Counted from the stretch's first letter, positions 6,798 through 14,696 are shown. The stretch is 22,693 bases of DNA from DATCDE01 sp038252405 (GCA_038252405.1 JBBSAJ010000038.1:1-22693); one strand, 5' to 3'. Numbers and translations: made by a program. The notes: a model not told the origin generated them from the letters alone.

Positions 6798-8003
6798 ATG
6801 GGCCGCCTCGCGCAGACCGAGGGTCTCACCGACGTCCAGCAGGAGATCCTCGGCGCCGTCCGGGACTTCGTGGACAACGAGATCATCCCCAGTGCCCAGG
6901 CGCTCGAGCACGCCGACGAGTACCCCACGAAGATCGTCGAGGGCATGAAGGAGATGGGGATCTTCGGCCTGATGATCCCCGAGGAGTACGGCGGCCTGGG
7001 CGAGTCGCTGCTCACCTACGCACTGTGCGTGGAGGAGATCGCCCGCGGCTGGATGAGCGTGAGCGGCATCGTCAACACCCACTTCATCGTGGCCTACATG
7101 GTCATGCAGCACGGCACCGAGGAGCAGAAGCGGGCCTACCTGCCGCGGATGGCCACCGGCGAGATCCGCGGCGCCTTCTCGATGTCCGAGCCGGGCTGCG
7201 GCTCCGACGTCGCGGCGATCACCTCCAAGGCGGTCCGGGACGGCGACGGCTGGGTGCTCGACGGCCAGAAGATGTGGCTGACGAACGGCGGGTCGTCGAC
7301 GCTGGTGGCCGTCCTGGTGCGCACCGACGAGGACGCCCCCGAGGGTGCGTCGGTCTACAAGCGGATGTCCACGTTCCTCATCGAGAAGGCGGCCGGGTTC
7401 GGTGAGGTGCTGCCCGGCCTCACCATCCCCGGCAAGATCGACAAGATGGGCTACAAGGGCGTCGACACCACCGAGCTGGTGATGGACGGCGTCCGGCTGC
7501 CGGCGGCCGCGCTGCTCGGCGGCGAGCCGGGCCAGGGCTTCTACCAGATGATGGACGGCGTCGAGGTGGGCCGGGTCAACGTGGCGGCGCGGGCCTGCGG
7601 GGTGGCCCACCGAGCCTTCGAGCTGGGTGTCGCCTACTCCCAGCAGCGGGTCACCTTCGGCAAGCCGATCGCCGAGCACCAGGCGGTGCTGTTCCGGCTG
7701 GCTGACATGGCCACCAAGGTCGAGGCCGCGCACCAGATGATGACGATGGCCGCGCGGAAGAAGGACTCCGGGCAGCGCAACGACCTCGAGGCCGGCATGG
7801 CCAAGTACCTGGCGAGTGAGTACTGCCGCGACGTGGTCGAGGACTCGTTCCGCATCCACGGCGGGTACGGCTACTCCAAGGAGTACGAGATCGAGCGGCT
7901 GTACCGCGAGGCGCCCATGCTGCTCATCGGCGAGGGCACCGCCGACATCCAGCGCATGATCATCGGACGGCGGCTGCTGGAGGACTACAAGCTGCGTGGC
8001 TGA
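6798..8003 (+). CDS. Acyl-CoA dehydrogenase; probable methylsuccinyl-CoA dehydrogenase
   Basis: 401 aa FAD-dependent acyl-CoA dehydrogenase, the usual length. It has the N-terminal helical domain with FGLMIPEEYGGLGESLLTY, the FAD/acyl-CoA signature AFSMSEPGCGSDVAAI (~130-145), MWLTNGG, the C-terminal helical domain with QQRVTFGKPIAEHQA, and RIHGGYGYSKEYEIERLYREA. The motif GEGTADIQ contains the Glu at the catalytic-base position of medium-chain-type enzymes. The ATG at 6798 has AAGGGA 8 bp upstream. The sequence closely recalls the Streptomyces dehydrogenase encoded with ccr/meaA, so I infer oxidation of methylsuccinyl-CoA to mesaconyl-CoA. The family alone would allow other branched acyl-CoAs. 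Confidence 0.93.
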   Translation: MGRLAQTEGLTDVQQEILGAVRDFVDNEIIPSAQALEHADEYPTKIVEGMKEMGIFGLMIPEEYGGLGESLLTYALCVEEIARGWMSVSGIVNTHFIVAYMVMQHGTEEQKRAYLPRMATGEIRGAFSMSEPGCGSDVAAITSKAVRDGDGWVLDGQKMWLTNGGSSTLVAVLVRTDEDAPEGASVYKRMSTFLIEKAAGFGEVLPGLTIPGKIDKMGYKGVDTTELVMDGVRLPAAALLGGEPGQGFYQMMDGVEVGRVNVAARACGVAHRAFELGVAYSQQRVTFGKPIAEHQAVLFRLADMATKVEAAHQMMTMAARKKDSGQRNDLEAGMAKYLASEYCRDVVEDSFRIHGGYGYSKEYEIERLYREAPMLLIGEGTADIQRMIIGRRLLEDYKLRG

Positions 8004-8055
8004 CGCGGCTCGCCCACCGGTGGTTGGATCAGAGGACCGGACGGAAGGAGCCATC

Positions 8056-8577
8056 ATGTCCATGGGCTACGGATCGGCGCCCCAGCGGTCGCCGCTGGCG
8101 AACCGGGTCGCGGTCGCCACCTACCGGGAGTACGCGGACGCGCAGCGGGCCGTCGACTACCTGTCCGACCAGAAGTTCGCCGTCGAGGACCTGGCCATCG
8201 TGGGCAGCGACCTCAAGAGCGTCGAGGTCGTGACGGGTCGGCTGACCTGGGGCACCGCGGCCCTCAGCGGCCTGGGCGCCGGCGCCTGGTTCGGGCTGTT
8301 CGTCGGCCTGCTGCTCGGGCTGTTCGCCAGCAGCGGTCGGGACTGGGTGACCCTGATGCTGTGGGGCCTGGTCTACGGGGCCATGTTCGGGCTGGTGTTC
8401 GGGCTGATCTCCTACGCCTTCACGGCGGGCCGGCGCGACTTCACCTCGCGCCACAGCGTGGTGGCGATGGCGTACGACATCCTGTGCAAGCCGGCCGAAG
8501 CCGCCGAGGCGCGGTCGATCCTGGCCGGGCTCACGGACACGCCGTCCGGTGGCGTGGCCTCCCCGCCCGGGCTCTGA
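8056..8577 (+). CDS. YflT-like general stress membrane protein
   Basis: 173 aa. Residues ~17-55 (RVAVATYREYADAQRAVDYLSD..FAVEDLAIVGSDL) match the YflT/GSP17M-type 'heat-induced stress protein' domain. A glycine-rich hydrophobic hairpin follows (~72-92 and ~98-122, GAGAWFGLFVGLLLGLF and LMLWGLVYGAMFGLVFGLIS). The C-terminal ~50 residues are soluble. The start ATG at 8056 is well supported by GGAAGGAG 5 bp upstream. It lies 52 bp after the acyl-CoA dehydrogenase and may be co-transcribed with it. The molecular role is unknown; the stress label is only by family. Confidence 0.82.
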   Translation: MSMGYGSAPQRSPLANRVAVATYREYADAQRAVDYLSDQKFAVEDLAIVGSDLKSVEVVTGRLTWGTAALSGLGAGAWFGLFVGLLLGLFASSGRDWVTLMLWGLVYGAMFGLVFGLISYAFTAGRRDFTSRHSVVAMAYDILCKPAEAAEARSILAGLTDTPSGGVASPPGL

Positions 8578-8588
8578 GCGGGCCGGCG

Positions 8589-9836
8589 ATGGCCGACGGC
8601 TTCCTGTGGGGGACGGCGACCGCCGCCCACCAGATCGAGGGCGGGAACACGGGCAACGACTGGTGGCGCTGGGAGCAGCAGCCGGGTCGCATCGCCCGCG
8701 GAGAGTCCAGCGGCGCCGCCTGCGACCACTGGAACCGGGTCGACGAGGACCTCGGGCTGATGCGCGACCTCGGGGCGAACGCCTATCGGTTCTCGATCGA
8801 GTGGGCTCGGCTGGAGCCGGAGCCGGGCCGGTACGACGAGGCCGCCTGGGCGCGCTACGCCGACGAGGTGGCCGCCCACCGGGCGGCCGGCATCGAGCCG
8901 ATGGTCACCCTGCTGCACTTCACCCTGCCGGCCTGGCTGGCCGAGCGGGGCGGCCTGCTCGCCACCGACTTCCCGGACCGGTTCGGCCGGTACGCGGCCG
9001 AGGCCGCCGCCCGGTTGCCCGACGTCCGGCTGTGGGTCACGATCAACGAGCCGAACGTCGTCATGCTCATGGGCTACCTCGAGGGGACGTTCCCGCCGGG
9101 GCTACGGGACCCGAGGCAGGCGATGGCCGCGCTGGTCGCCCAGCTGCGGGCGCACGGCGCCGCTGCCCTGGCGATCCGGGCGGCGCTGCCGTCGGCCCGG
9201 ATCGGCGTGGCCAACCACCTGGTCGCGATCGAGCCGAAGCACCCGCTCAGCCCGCTGGACCGGCTGGTCGTGCGGCAGAGCGCGGGGCTGTTCAACTGGG
9301 GCTTCCAGGACGCGATCGACTCGGGGCGGATCCGGTTCAAGGCGGTCGGCTTCCCGTCGGTGGACCTGCCGGCACCCGAGCTGCTCGGGTCGACCGACTT
9401 CTTCGGCCTGAACTACTACACCCGGCACCTGCTGTCGTTCGCGCCGGCCATGGCCGCCAAGGTGGCCGAGGAGCCCGGACCGGGCCCGAGGACCGACCTG
9501 GGCTGGGAGATCCACCCGGACGGCTTCGAGCAGGTGATCCGGCAGGCCTGGCACCGCTACCACCTCCCGGTGTACGTCACCGAGAACGGCATTGCGGACG
9601 CGTCCGGGCTGGTCCGGCCGGCCTACCTGAAGTGGCACGTGGAGGCGATGCGCCGGGCCATGGCCGACCACGTGCCGGTCCTGGGGTACTTCCACTGGTC
9701 GCTCATGGACAACTTCGAGTGGGCCGAGGGCTTCGCGCCGCGGTTCGGCCTCTACCGGGTCGACTACGCCACCCAGCGGCGCCACCGCACCCCCGCCTGC
9801 GACCTCTTCACGGCCTACGCGACCGGGGCAAGCTGA
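8589..9836 (+). CDS. Glycoside hydrolase family 1 beta-glucosidase
   Basis: 415 aa retaining beta-glycosidase, slightly shorter than the usual ~450 aa. The N-terminus begins at the GH1 core motif FLWGTATAAHQIEGG. WVTINEPNV supplies the acid/base Glu (NEP), and YVTENGIAD supplies the nucleophile Glu (ENG). The aglycone/glucose site motif GYFHWSLMDNFEWAEGFAPRFGLYRVDY is intact. No signal peptide is seen, so it is probably cytoplasmic and acts on imported disaccharides or glycosides. The start is ATG at 8589, 11 bp after the stop of the stress-protein gene, with only a weak GAG-type ribosome-binding site. It is adjacent to a sugar-type ROK regulator and xylA, so xylosides or mixed plant glycosides are plausible substrates (inference). 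Confidence 0.94.
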   Translation: MADGFLWGTATAAHQIEGGNTGNDWWRWEQQPGRIARGESSGAACDHWNRVDEDLGLMRDLGANAYRFSIEWARLEPEPGRYDEAAWARYADEVAAHRAAGIEPMVTLLHFTLPAWLAERGGLLATDFPDRFGRYAAEAAARLPDVRLWVTINEPNVVMLMGYLEGTFPPGLRDPRQAMAALVAQLRAHGAAALAIRAALPSARIGVANHLVAIEPKHPLSPLDRLVVRQSAGLFNWGFQDAIDSGRIRFKAVGFPSVDLPAPELLGSTDFFGLNYYTRHLLSFAPAMAAKVAEEPGPGPRTDLGWEIHPDGFEQVIRQAWHRYHLPVYVTENGIADASGLVRPAYLKWHVEAMRRAMADHVPVLGYFHWSLMDNFEWAEGFAPRFGLYRVDYATQRRHRTPACDLFTAYATGAS

Positions 9837-9860
9837 CCCTGGACGGCGGCGCCGTCAGGG
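9837..9860. terminator. Bidirectional hairpin between convergent genes
   Basis: CCCT-G-GACGGC, loop GGC, then GCCGTCAGGG: a 10-bp stem with one bulged G, filling the 18-bp gap between the converging stop codons and running into the alcohol dehydrogenase stop. No U-tract, as is common in high-GC actinobacteria. Confidence 0.5.
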
Positions 9861-10844
9861 CCGGCAGTCGAGCACGAACGCGCCCTGGACGTCGCCCGCG
9901 GCGAGCCGGTCCAGCGCCTGGTTGGCCGCCGCGAGCGGCAGCATCTCGTACTGGGTGCGGATCGGCACCTGCGGGACCAGAGCGAGCAGCCCGTGCACGT
10001 CGTCCCGGCTCACGTTGGCCACCGAGCGGATCTGCCGCTCCCACCACAGGTCCTCGTAGGGGAACTCCGGGATCTTGTCCAGGTGGATGGCGTTGACGGC
10101 GACCACCCCGCCGCGGTCCAGCGCCCGCAGCGCGGCCACCACGACCGACCCGACCGGGGCGAACGTGACGGCGGCGTCCAGCAGGTGCGGCGGCCGCTCG
10201 TCGTAGCCGCCGGCCCACACCGCCCCCAGTGCGCGGGCCCGCTGCTGCTCGGCCGCCGAGCGGGTGGCCACGTAGACGTCGCAGCCCCAGTGCCGGGCCA
10301 CCTGGATCGCGATGGTCGCGGACGCCCCGAACCCGAACAGGCCCACCCGCATCCCGGGCTCGATCGCGGCCACCCGCAGCGACCGGTACCCGATGACGCC
10401 GCCGCACAGCCGGGGGGCGGCGTCCACCGGGGGGAAGCCGCTGGGCAGCGCATGGGCGAAGTCGGCCCGCGCGGTCACCTGGGTGGCGAAGCCGCCGTCG
10501 ACGTCCCACCCGGTGAACCGGGCCTCGACGCACAGGTTCTCCCGCCCGGACAGGCAGAACCGGCACCGCCCGCAGGTGCCGGCCACCCAGGCCAGCCCCA
10601 CCTGCTGCCCGACCCGGGCGGCGGACACGCCGGCGCCGACGGCCGCCACCCGCCCGACGACCTGGTGGCCGAGGACCCGCGGCAGGCCGTGCGCCTCGAT
10701 GTCCCCGGCCGCGATCTGCAGATCGGTGCGGCACACCGCGCAGGCGGAGACGTCGAGCAGGACGTCGCCGGGCCCGGGCTCGGGGGCCGGCCGCTCCACC
10801 GCGGCCAGCGGCTGTCCCGGCGTCCGCAGCTCCATCGCTCGCAT
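9855..10844 (-). CDS. Zinc-dependent alcohol dehydrogenase (MDR family)
   Basis: 329 aa medium-chain dehydrogenase that oxidises or reduces alcohols/aldehydes with NAD(P)(H). The catalytic zinc ligands are visible in CAVCRTDL (Cys) and LGHQVVG (His, here HQ rather than the common HE). The structural zinc motif is complete as C-x2-C-x2-C-x7-C in CGRCRFCLSGRENLC. The Rossmann segment is VGLFGFGASATIAIQVA. The FGFGASA pattern and the VAVNAIHLDKIPEFPYEDLWWERQI segment recall the actinobacterial AdhA-type subgroup. The start ATG at 10844 gives MRAMELRTPG. A CAGGAT hexamer lies 6 nt upstream, whereas the longer reading frame lacks support. Its place in sugar metabolism is unclear. Confidence 0.92.
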   Translation of the reverse strand: MRAMELRTPGQPLAAVERPAPEPGPGDVLLDVSACAVCRTDLQIAAGDIEAHGLPRVLGHQVVGRVAAVGAGVSAARVGQQVGLAWVAGTCGRCRFCLSGRENLCVEARFTGWDVDGGFATQVTARADFAHALPSGFPPVDAAPRLCGGVIGYRSLRVAAIEPGMRVGLFGFGASATIAIQVARHWGCDVYVATRSAAEQQRARALGAVWAGGYDERPPHLLDAAVTFAPVGSVVVAALRALDRGGVVAVNAIHLDKIPEFPYEDLWWERQIRSVANVSRDDVHGLLALVPQVPIRTQYEMLPLAAANQALDRLAAGDVQGAFVLDCRP

Positions 10845-10898
10845 GCTCCGATCCTGGGCCACGACCGGGGCCGCTGCCATCCTCCGGCCAGCCCCAGA

Positions 10899-12140
10899 TC
10901 AGCCGCCGTGGGAGACGACGAACGCGCCGGGGCTGGCGAGCACCGCTCGGGTGACCATCCCGGCCGCGCCCCGCACCGCGGCGTCCGCGCCGAGCAGCGA
11001 CACCACGACCCGGGGACGCCGGCGCCCCGAGTCCGCCACGTGTCGTTGCAGGGTGGCCTCCAGCGGTTCCCGCAGCCACGGCCCGAGCGCAGCGAAGCCG
11101 CCGCCGAGGACGAGTGAGTCGGGGTCGAGCACGTTGGTCACCGAGGCCAGGGCCACGCCCAGGTGCCGGGCGGCCGTCTGTACGGCGGCGACGGCCCGTG
11201 GCTGGCCGGCCTCGAGCAGCGCGACGAGGTCGTCCAGCCCGCGGCCCCTCGGCCCGACCCGGCGCTGGCCCCCGCGCCGATCGGTGAGCCCGGCCAGGGC
11301 CAGGATCGCTTCCTGACCGGCGACCCGCTCCAGGCAGCCCCGGCCGCCGCACGAGCACTCCGGCCCGTCCGGGTCCACGACGACGTGGCCGATCTCGCCG
11401 GCCATGCCATGGGAGCCGCGGAACAGCTCGCCGTCGACGACGATCCCGCCGCCGATGCCCACCTCGCCGGACACGTGCACGAAGTCGCCGAGCTCGCGAC
11501 CGGCGCCGAACCAGAGCTCGCCGAGCGCCGCGACGTTGGCCTCGTTCTCCAGCGACGTCCCCAGGGGGGTGGGCGGCAGGACGGCCGCGAGCCGCTCGAC
11601 GAGCGCGACGTCGGTCCAGCCCAGGTTCGGGGCGCGGACGACGCGATGGGTGGTGGCGTCGACGACCCCGGGGACGGCGACGCACGCGCCGGCCACCGTG
11701 AGCCCCTGCTCGGCGGCGGCGGCCAGCGCCTGTTGCGCGAGGCCGGCCAGCTCGGCGAGCACGGCGTCCCGGTCCCGCTCGCGGTTGTCGACCGTGACGA
11801 TGTGGTGGTAGCGCAACCGGCCGGTGAGGTCGCCCAGACCGGCGGCCAGGTAGTCGACGTTCGCCTCGAGTCCCAGGCCCACGGCGCCCTCGCCGCGCAG
11901 CGCGAGCACGGTGCCCGGCCGGCCGCGGTCCCCCTCGCGGCGGGCGCCCTCCTCGGCCACCAGGCCGGCGGCCAGCAGCTCGGTGACCAGGCCGGACACC
12001 GACGACTTGGTCAGCCCGGTGGCGGCCGCGACCTGGGCGCGGGTGATCGGGGCCCGCTCGGCGACCACGGCGAGGACGACGGCCAGGTTGCGCTCCCGCA
12101 TGCCCGCGGGGCGAAGTGGCTCACCCGCCCCGCCGGCCAT
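10899..12140 (-). CDS. ROK family transcriptional regulator (XylR-like)
   Basis: 413 aa. An N-terminal winged helix-turn-helix (~residues 28-75, PITRAQVAAATGLTKSSVSGLVTELLAAGL) is fused to a ROK sugar-kinase-like domain. The ROK zinc motif C-x-C-G-x2-G-C-x-E is intact in CSCGGRGCLE, preceded by GEIGHVVVDPDG. It probably senses xylose or another pentose/glycoside and represses xylA, from which it is divergently transcribed. Two in-frame ATGs occur at 12143 and 12140, and a later one at 12101. An AATGCT hexamer lies 6 nt before 12140, and no Shine-Dalgarno sequence is seen. An imperfect dyad overlaps its promoter, pointing to autoregulation. Activator function is possible for ROK proteins, but operator placement at the xylA -10 favours repression. 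Confidence 0.92.
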   Translation of the reverse strand: MAGGAGEPLRPAGMRERNLAVVLAVVAERAPITRAQVAAATGLTKSSVSGLVTELLAAGLVAEEGARREGDRGRPGTVLALRGEGAVGLGLEANVDYLAAGLGDLTGRLRYHHIVTVDNRERDRDAVLAELAGLAQQALAAAAEQGLTVAGACVAVPGVVDATTHRVVRAPNLGWTDVALVERLAAVLPPTPLGTSLENEANVAALGELWFGAGRELGDFVHVSGEVGIGGGIVVDGELFRGSHGMAGEIGHVVVDPDGPECSCGGRGCLERVAGQEAILALAGLTDRRGGQRRVGPRGRGLDDLVALLEAGQPRAVAAVQTAARHLGVALASVTNVLDPDSLVLGGGFAALGPWLREPLEATLQRHVADSGRRRPRVVVSLLGADAAVRGAAGMVTRAVLASPGAFVVSHGG

Positions 12141-12149
12141 CATGGCAGC

Positions 12150-12172
12150 ATTAGAGCAGAACCTGAACTTAT
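12150..12172. promoter_or_regulatory. Putative ROK operator 1 (regulator side)
   Basis: ATTAGAGC, 7-nt spacer, GAACTTAT. Matches operator 2 in 6/8 bases of each arm with the same spacer length. It lies about 10 bp upstream of the ROK start codons, across that gene's likely promoter. Confidence 0.5.
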
Positions 12173-12227
12173 CAACAACCGCCGCGCCATTGACGGCGAG
12201 CCGGGCCCACTGGTTCAATGGGGCGCG

Positions 12228-12252
12228 TATTAGTTCGGCCACTGAACGAATA
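12228..12252. promoter_or_regulatory. Putative ROK operator 2 (xylA side)
   Basis: TATTAGTTC, 7-nt spacer, GAACGAATA: inverted repeat with 8 of 9 arm positions paired. Its right end meets the TAGTCT hexamer at 12251-12256, so a bound repressor would cover the xylA -35/-10 region. The TTAGTT half-site recalls XylR-type operators. Confidence 0.62.
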
Positions 12253-12266
12253 GTCTGACGAAGGAG
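12251..12266 (+). promoter_or_regulatory. xylA -10 hexamer and ribosome-binding site
   Basis: TAGTCT (12251-12256) and AAGGAG (12261-12266). The AAGGAG is 4 nt before the first ATG (12271) and 7 nt before the second (12274), favouring the second as the start. The two elements lie very close together, so transcription would have to start almost at the ribosome-binding site; another -10 further upstream is possible. Confidence 0.5.
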
Positions 12267-12273
12267 TCCCATG

Positions 12274-13434
12274 ATGCCGTCCGACCTGACCCCGGTCCCC
12301 AGCGACAAGTTCAGCTTCGGCCTGTGGACGGTCGGCTGGCAGGGCGTGGACGTGTTCGGCGGAGCGGTCCGCCCGCCCATGGTCCCGGCGTACGCCGTGC
12401 ACAAGCTGGCCGAGCTCGGCGCGTGGGGCGTGACCTTCCACGACAACGACGTCTTCCCGTTCGACAGTGACGACGCCGTCCGCGAGGCGCACCTGGGCAA
12501 GCTGCGGTCCGCGCTCGACGAGACCGGCGTGGTCGTGCCGATGGTCACGACGAACCTGTTCAGCCACCCGGTGTTCAAGGACGGCGGCTTCACCAGCAAC
12601 GACCGGTCGGTGCGGCGGTTCGCGCTGGCCAAGGTGGCCCGAAACATCGACCTGGCCGCCGAGCTGGGCGCCTCGACGTTCGTCATGTGGGGCGGCCGCG
12701 AGGGTGCCGAGTCGGCGGCGGCCAAGGACGTCCGGGCGGCGCTCGACCGCTACAAGGAGGCCCTGGACGTCCTCAGCCAGTACGTCCTGGACTCCGGCTA
12801 CGACCTGCGGTTCGCGCTCGAGCCGAAGCCGAACGAGCCGCGCGGCGACATCCTGCTGCCGACCATCGGGCACGCCCTGGCCTTCATCGAGCGGCTCGAG
12901 CACCCCGAGCTCGTCGGGGTCAACCCCGAGGTGGGGCACGAGGAGATGGCCGGCATGAACTTCGCCGCGGGCGTGGCCCAGGCGCTGTGGGCCGGCAAGC
13001 TGTTCCACATCGACCTCAACGGCCAGCACGGGCCGCGGTTCGACCAGGACCTCCGCTTCGGCGCGGGCAACCTGCGCGGGGCGTTCGCGCTCGTCGACCT
13101 CCTCGAGCACGGCGGCTACACCGGGCCGCGGCACTTCGACTTCAAGCCCCCGCGCACCGAGGACGAGGACGGCGTGTGGGCGTCCGCAGCGGCGTCCATG
13201 CGCAACTACCTGGTGCTGCGGGAGCGGGCCAAGGCGTTCCGGGCCGACCCCGAGGTGCAGCAGGCCCTGCAGCGCTCCGGCGTCCCGTCGCTGAGCCAGC
13301 CGACGCTCGCCCCCGGCGAGACCCTGGCCGACCTGCGGGCCGAGGCCTTCGACGCCGACGCGGTCGGGGCGCATGGCTTCGCCTTCGAACAGCTCGACCA
13401 GCTCGCCATGGACCACCTGCTCGGCCTGCGCTGA
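12274..13434 (+). CDS. xylA: Xylose isomerase
   Basis: 386 aa, the typical actinobacterial (class I) length. Converts D-xylose to D-xylulose (and glucose to fructose) with two divalent metals. The FSFGLWTVGWQG start, GVTFHDNDVFPF with the catalytic His, VMWGGREGAE, RFALEPKPNEPRGD with the metal-site Glu and Lys, GVNPEVGHEEMAGMNF, and HIDLNGQHGPRFDQDLRFG all match Streptomyces XylA. The start is taken as the second of two consecutive ATG codons because of ribosome-binding-site spacing; using the first adds one Met. It is divergent from the ROK gene, with an operator-like dyad at its -10. No xylulokinase gene (xylB) or xylose transporter lies in the window, so the rest of the pathway must be elsewhere. 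Confidence 0.97.
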   Translation: MPSDLTPVPSDKFSFGLWTVGWQGVDVFGGAVRPPMVPAYAVHKLAELGAWGVTFHDNDVFPFDSDDAVREAHLGKLRSALDETGVVVPMVTTNLFSHPVFKDGGFTSNDRSVRRFALAKVARNIDLAAELGASTFVMWGGREGAESAAAKDVRAALDRYKEALDVLSQYVLDSGYDLRFALEPKPNEPRGDILLPTIGHALAFIERLEHPELVGVNPEVGHEEMAGMNFAAGVAQALWAGKLFHIDLNGQHGPRFDQDLRFGAGNLRGAFALVDLLEHGGYTGPRHFDFKPPRTEDEDGVWASAAASMRNYLVLRERAKAFRADPEVQQALQRSGVPSLSQPTLAPGETLADLRAEAFDADAVGAHGFAFEQLDQLAMDHLLGLR

Positions 13435-13509
13435 CTCCGCACCGGGCCGGCATCGTCCCGGCGTCCCGCTCGAGGCCACCCCGGCGGTGCGCTCGCCGCC
13501 GGAGTTCGG

Positions 13510-13540
13510 CAGGATCGGGGTAGGACGTCGGGACGAGGAG
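13510..13540 (+). promoter_or_regulatory. Promoter and ribosome-binding site of MaoC gene
   Basis: CAGGAT (13510-13515) as a -10-like hexamer and GAGGAG (13535-13540) 6 nt before the ATG at 13547. This implies a separate promoter after xylA with a leader of about 25 nt. The rest of the 112-bp gap shows nothing recognisable. Confidence 0.4.
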
Positions 13541-13546
13541 GTCGCG

Positions 13547-14050
13547 ATGCAGTTCGGGCGCTACTACGAGGAGTTCGAGGTCGGGGCCACCTACAGGCAC
13601 TGGCCCGGCAAGACGGTCACCGAGTACGACGACCACCTGTTCTGCCTGATCACGATGAACCACCACCCGCTGCACCTGGACGCGCACTACGCGGGGGAGA
13701 CGACCGACTTCGGCAAGAACGTCGTCGTGGGCAACTACGTCTACTCCTTGCTGCTCGGCATGTCGGTGCCGGACATCAGCGGCAAGGCCATCGCCAACCT
13801 CGAGGTCGAGTCGCTCAAGCACATCGCCCCGACCTTCCACGGCGACACCATCTACGGCGAGACCACGGTGCTGGAGAAGACCGAGTCGAAGTCCAAGGAC
13901 GACCGGGGCATCGTGTACGTCGAGACCAAGGGCTACAAGCAGGACGGCACCGTGGTCTGTGTGTTCCGCCGCAAGGTGATGGTGCCCAAGCGGGTGTACG
14001 GCGAGCAGCGCGGAGGGGAGCAGCCCGGCCGACCCGTGCCCGCCTCGTGA
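13547..14050 (+). CDS. MaoC-like hydratase; probable mesaconyl-CoA hydratase
   Basis: 167 aa single hot-dog domain. The N-terminus MQFGRYYEEFEVG and the segments PGKTVTEYDDHLFC, NHHPLHLDAHYA, VVGNYVYSLLLGMSV, APTFHGDTIYGETTV and ETKGYKQDGTVVCVFRRKVMVP closely match what I remember of the MaoC protein in Streptomyces ccr/meaA clusters, which hydrates mesaconyl-CoA. The canonical hydratase motif D-x-N-P-[LI]-H reads N-H-H-P-L-H, so the usual catalytic Asp is Asn. The start ATG has GAGGAG 6 bp upstream. It lies about 5.5 kb from the acyl-CoA dehydrogenase it would follow in the pathway, separated by the sugar block. Pathway assignment is inference from similarity and neighbourhood. Confidence 0.88.
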   Translation: MQFGRYYEEFEVGATYRHWPGKTVTEYDDHLFCLITMNHHPLHLDAHYAGETTDFGKNVVVGNYVYSLLLGMSVPDISGKAIANLEVESLKHIAPTFHGDTIYGETTVLEKTESKSKDDRGIVYVETKGYKQDGTVVCVFRRKVMVPKRVYGEQRGGEQPGRPVPAS

Positions 14051-14062
14051 GGTGGTGAACCC

Positions 14063-14689
14063 ATGAAGGGTGCGCCCAGCTGCCCGCGGTGCGGTGGCCC
14101 GCTGCACGAGCCCGGGCTGCTGTCCAGCCAGTGGCTGTGCGACCAGCACGGGTCGGTGCATCCGCTCCAGCGGCAGCGGCCGCTGTCCTCGGAGGCGCTC
14201 GCGGCGGTGGCCCGGCGCTCTGCCGTGCCGGTGTGGGTGCCCTGGCCGCTGCCGCCCGGCTGGCTGGTCACGGGGTTCGCCTTCGCCGGGGACGAGCGCA
14301 CCGGCGCGCGGGCGACCGTCGTCGCGGTGAGCGGCCCCGCGCCGTTGGGTGGGCCCGGGGACCTGCTGCTGGTGGCCGAGGAGCCGGGGGTCGGCCTCGG
14401 CGCCCGGTTCGCCGGGATCGCCGGTCCCGACCCGGGGCCGCTCATCGACGGCGCCCCGCCGGCGACGCGGGTCGAGGCGGCTGGCGACCCGACCGCGCTG
14501 TGGGAGCTGTCCGGCGACCCGGACCGCTGCGTCTACGCCGGGGAGGCGCTGGGTCAGTGGCTGTGGGCCATCTGCTGGCCGGAGACCGGCGGGCTGCTGG
14601 TGCAGGACCACCTCGCCCTGGTCGACCTGCGCGACGCCGGGCACCCGCTCGACCTGCCGATCGGTGCCCCCACCCCGCGGCTGGGCTGA
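14063..14689 (+). CDS. DUF6758 family zinc-ribbon protein
   Basis: 208 aa, function unknown. Begins with a zinc-ribbon-like motif (CPRCGGPLHEPG then WLCDQHGSVHPL, residues ~7-33). A proline-rich WVPWPLPPGW segment (~58-67) and a mixed alpha/beta C-terminal domain with WLWAICWPETGGLLVQDHLALVDLRD follow. As I recall, this arrangement (DUF6758) commonly sits immediately before a PHP-domain gene in actinobacteria, as it does here. The ATG at 14063 follows a GAGGTGG-type ribosome-binding site, 12 bp after the MaoC stop, so the two are probably co-transcribed. The next gene starts 7 bp after its stop. Confidence 0.82.
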   Translation: MKGAPSCPRCGGPLHEPGLLSSQWLCDQHGSVHPLQRQRPLSSEALAAVARRSAVPVWVPWPLPPGWLVTGFAFAGDERTGARATVVAVSGPAPLGGPGDLLLVAEEPGVGLGARFAGIAGPDPGPLIDGAPPATRVEAAGDPTALWELSGDPDRCVYAGEALGQWLWAICWPETGGLLVQDHLALVDLRDAGHPLDLPIGAPTPRLG

Positions 14690-14696
14690 GCGGTCC

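Noticed and set aside
4331..7015. 894-codon open frame on the minus strand across PhzF, EamA and CoA-lyase genes
   Set aside because: Runs antisense to three genes with intact motifs; composition is repetitive and no domain is recognisable.
12190..12195. TTGACG as the xylA -35
   Set aside because: Good -35 match, but it lies about 55 bp before the TAGTCT -10 and has no acceptable -10 at 17 bp spacing.
13435..13546. Terminator hairpin after xylA
   Set aside because: Only interrupted GC pairing (GCACCG...CGGTGC) over a long loop; not better than background in such GC-rich DNA.
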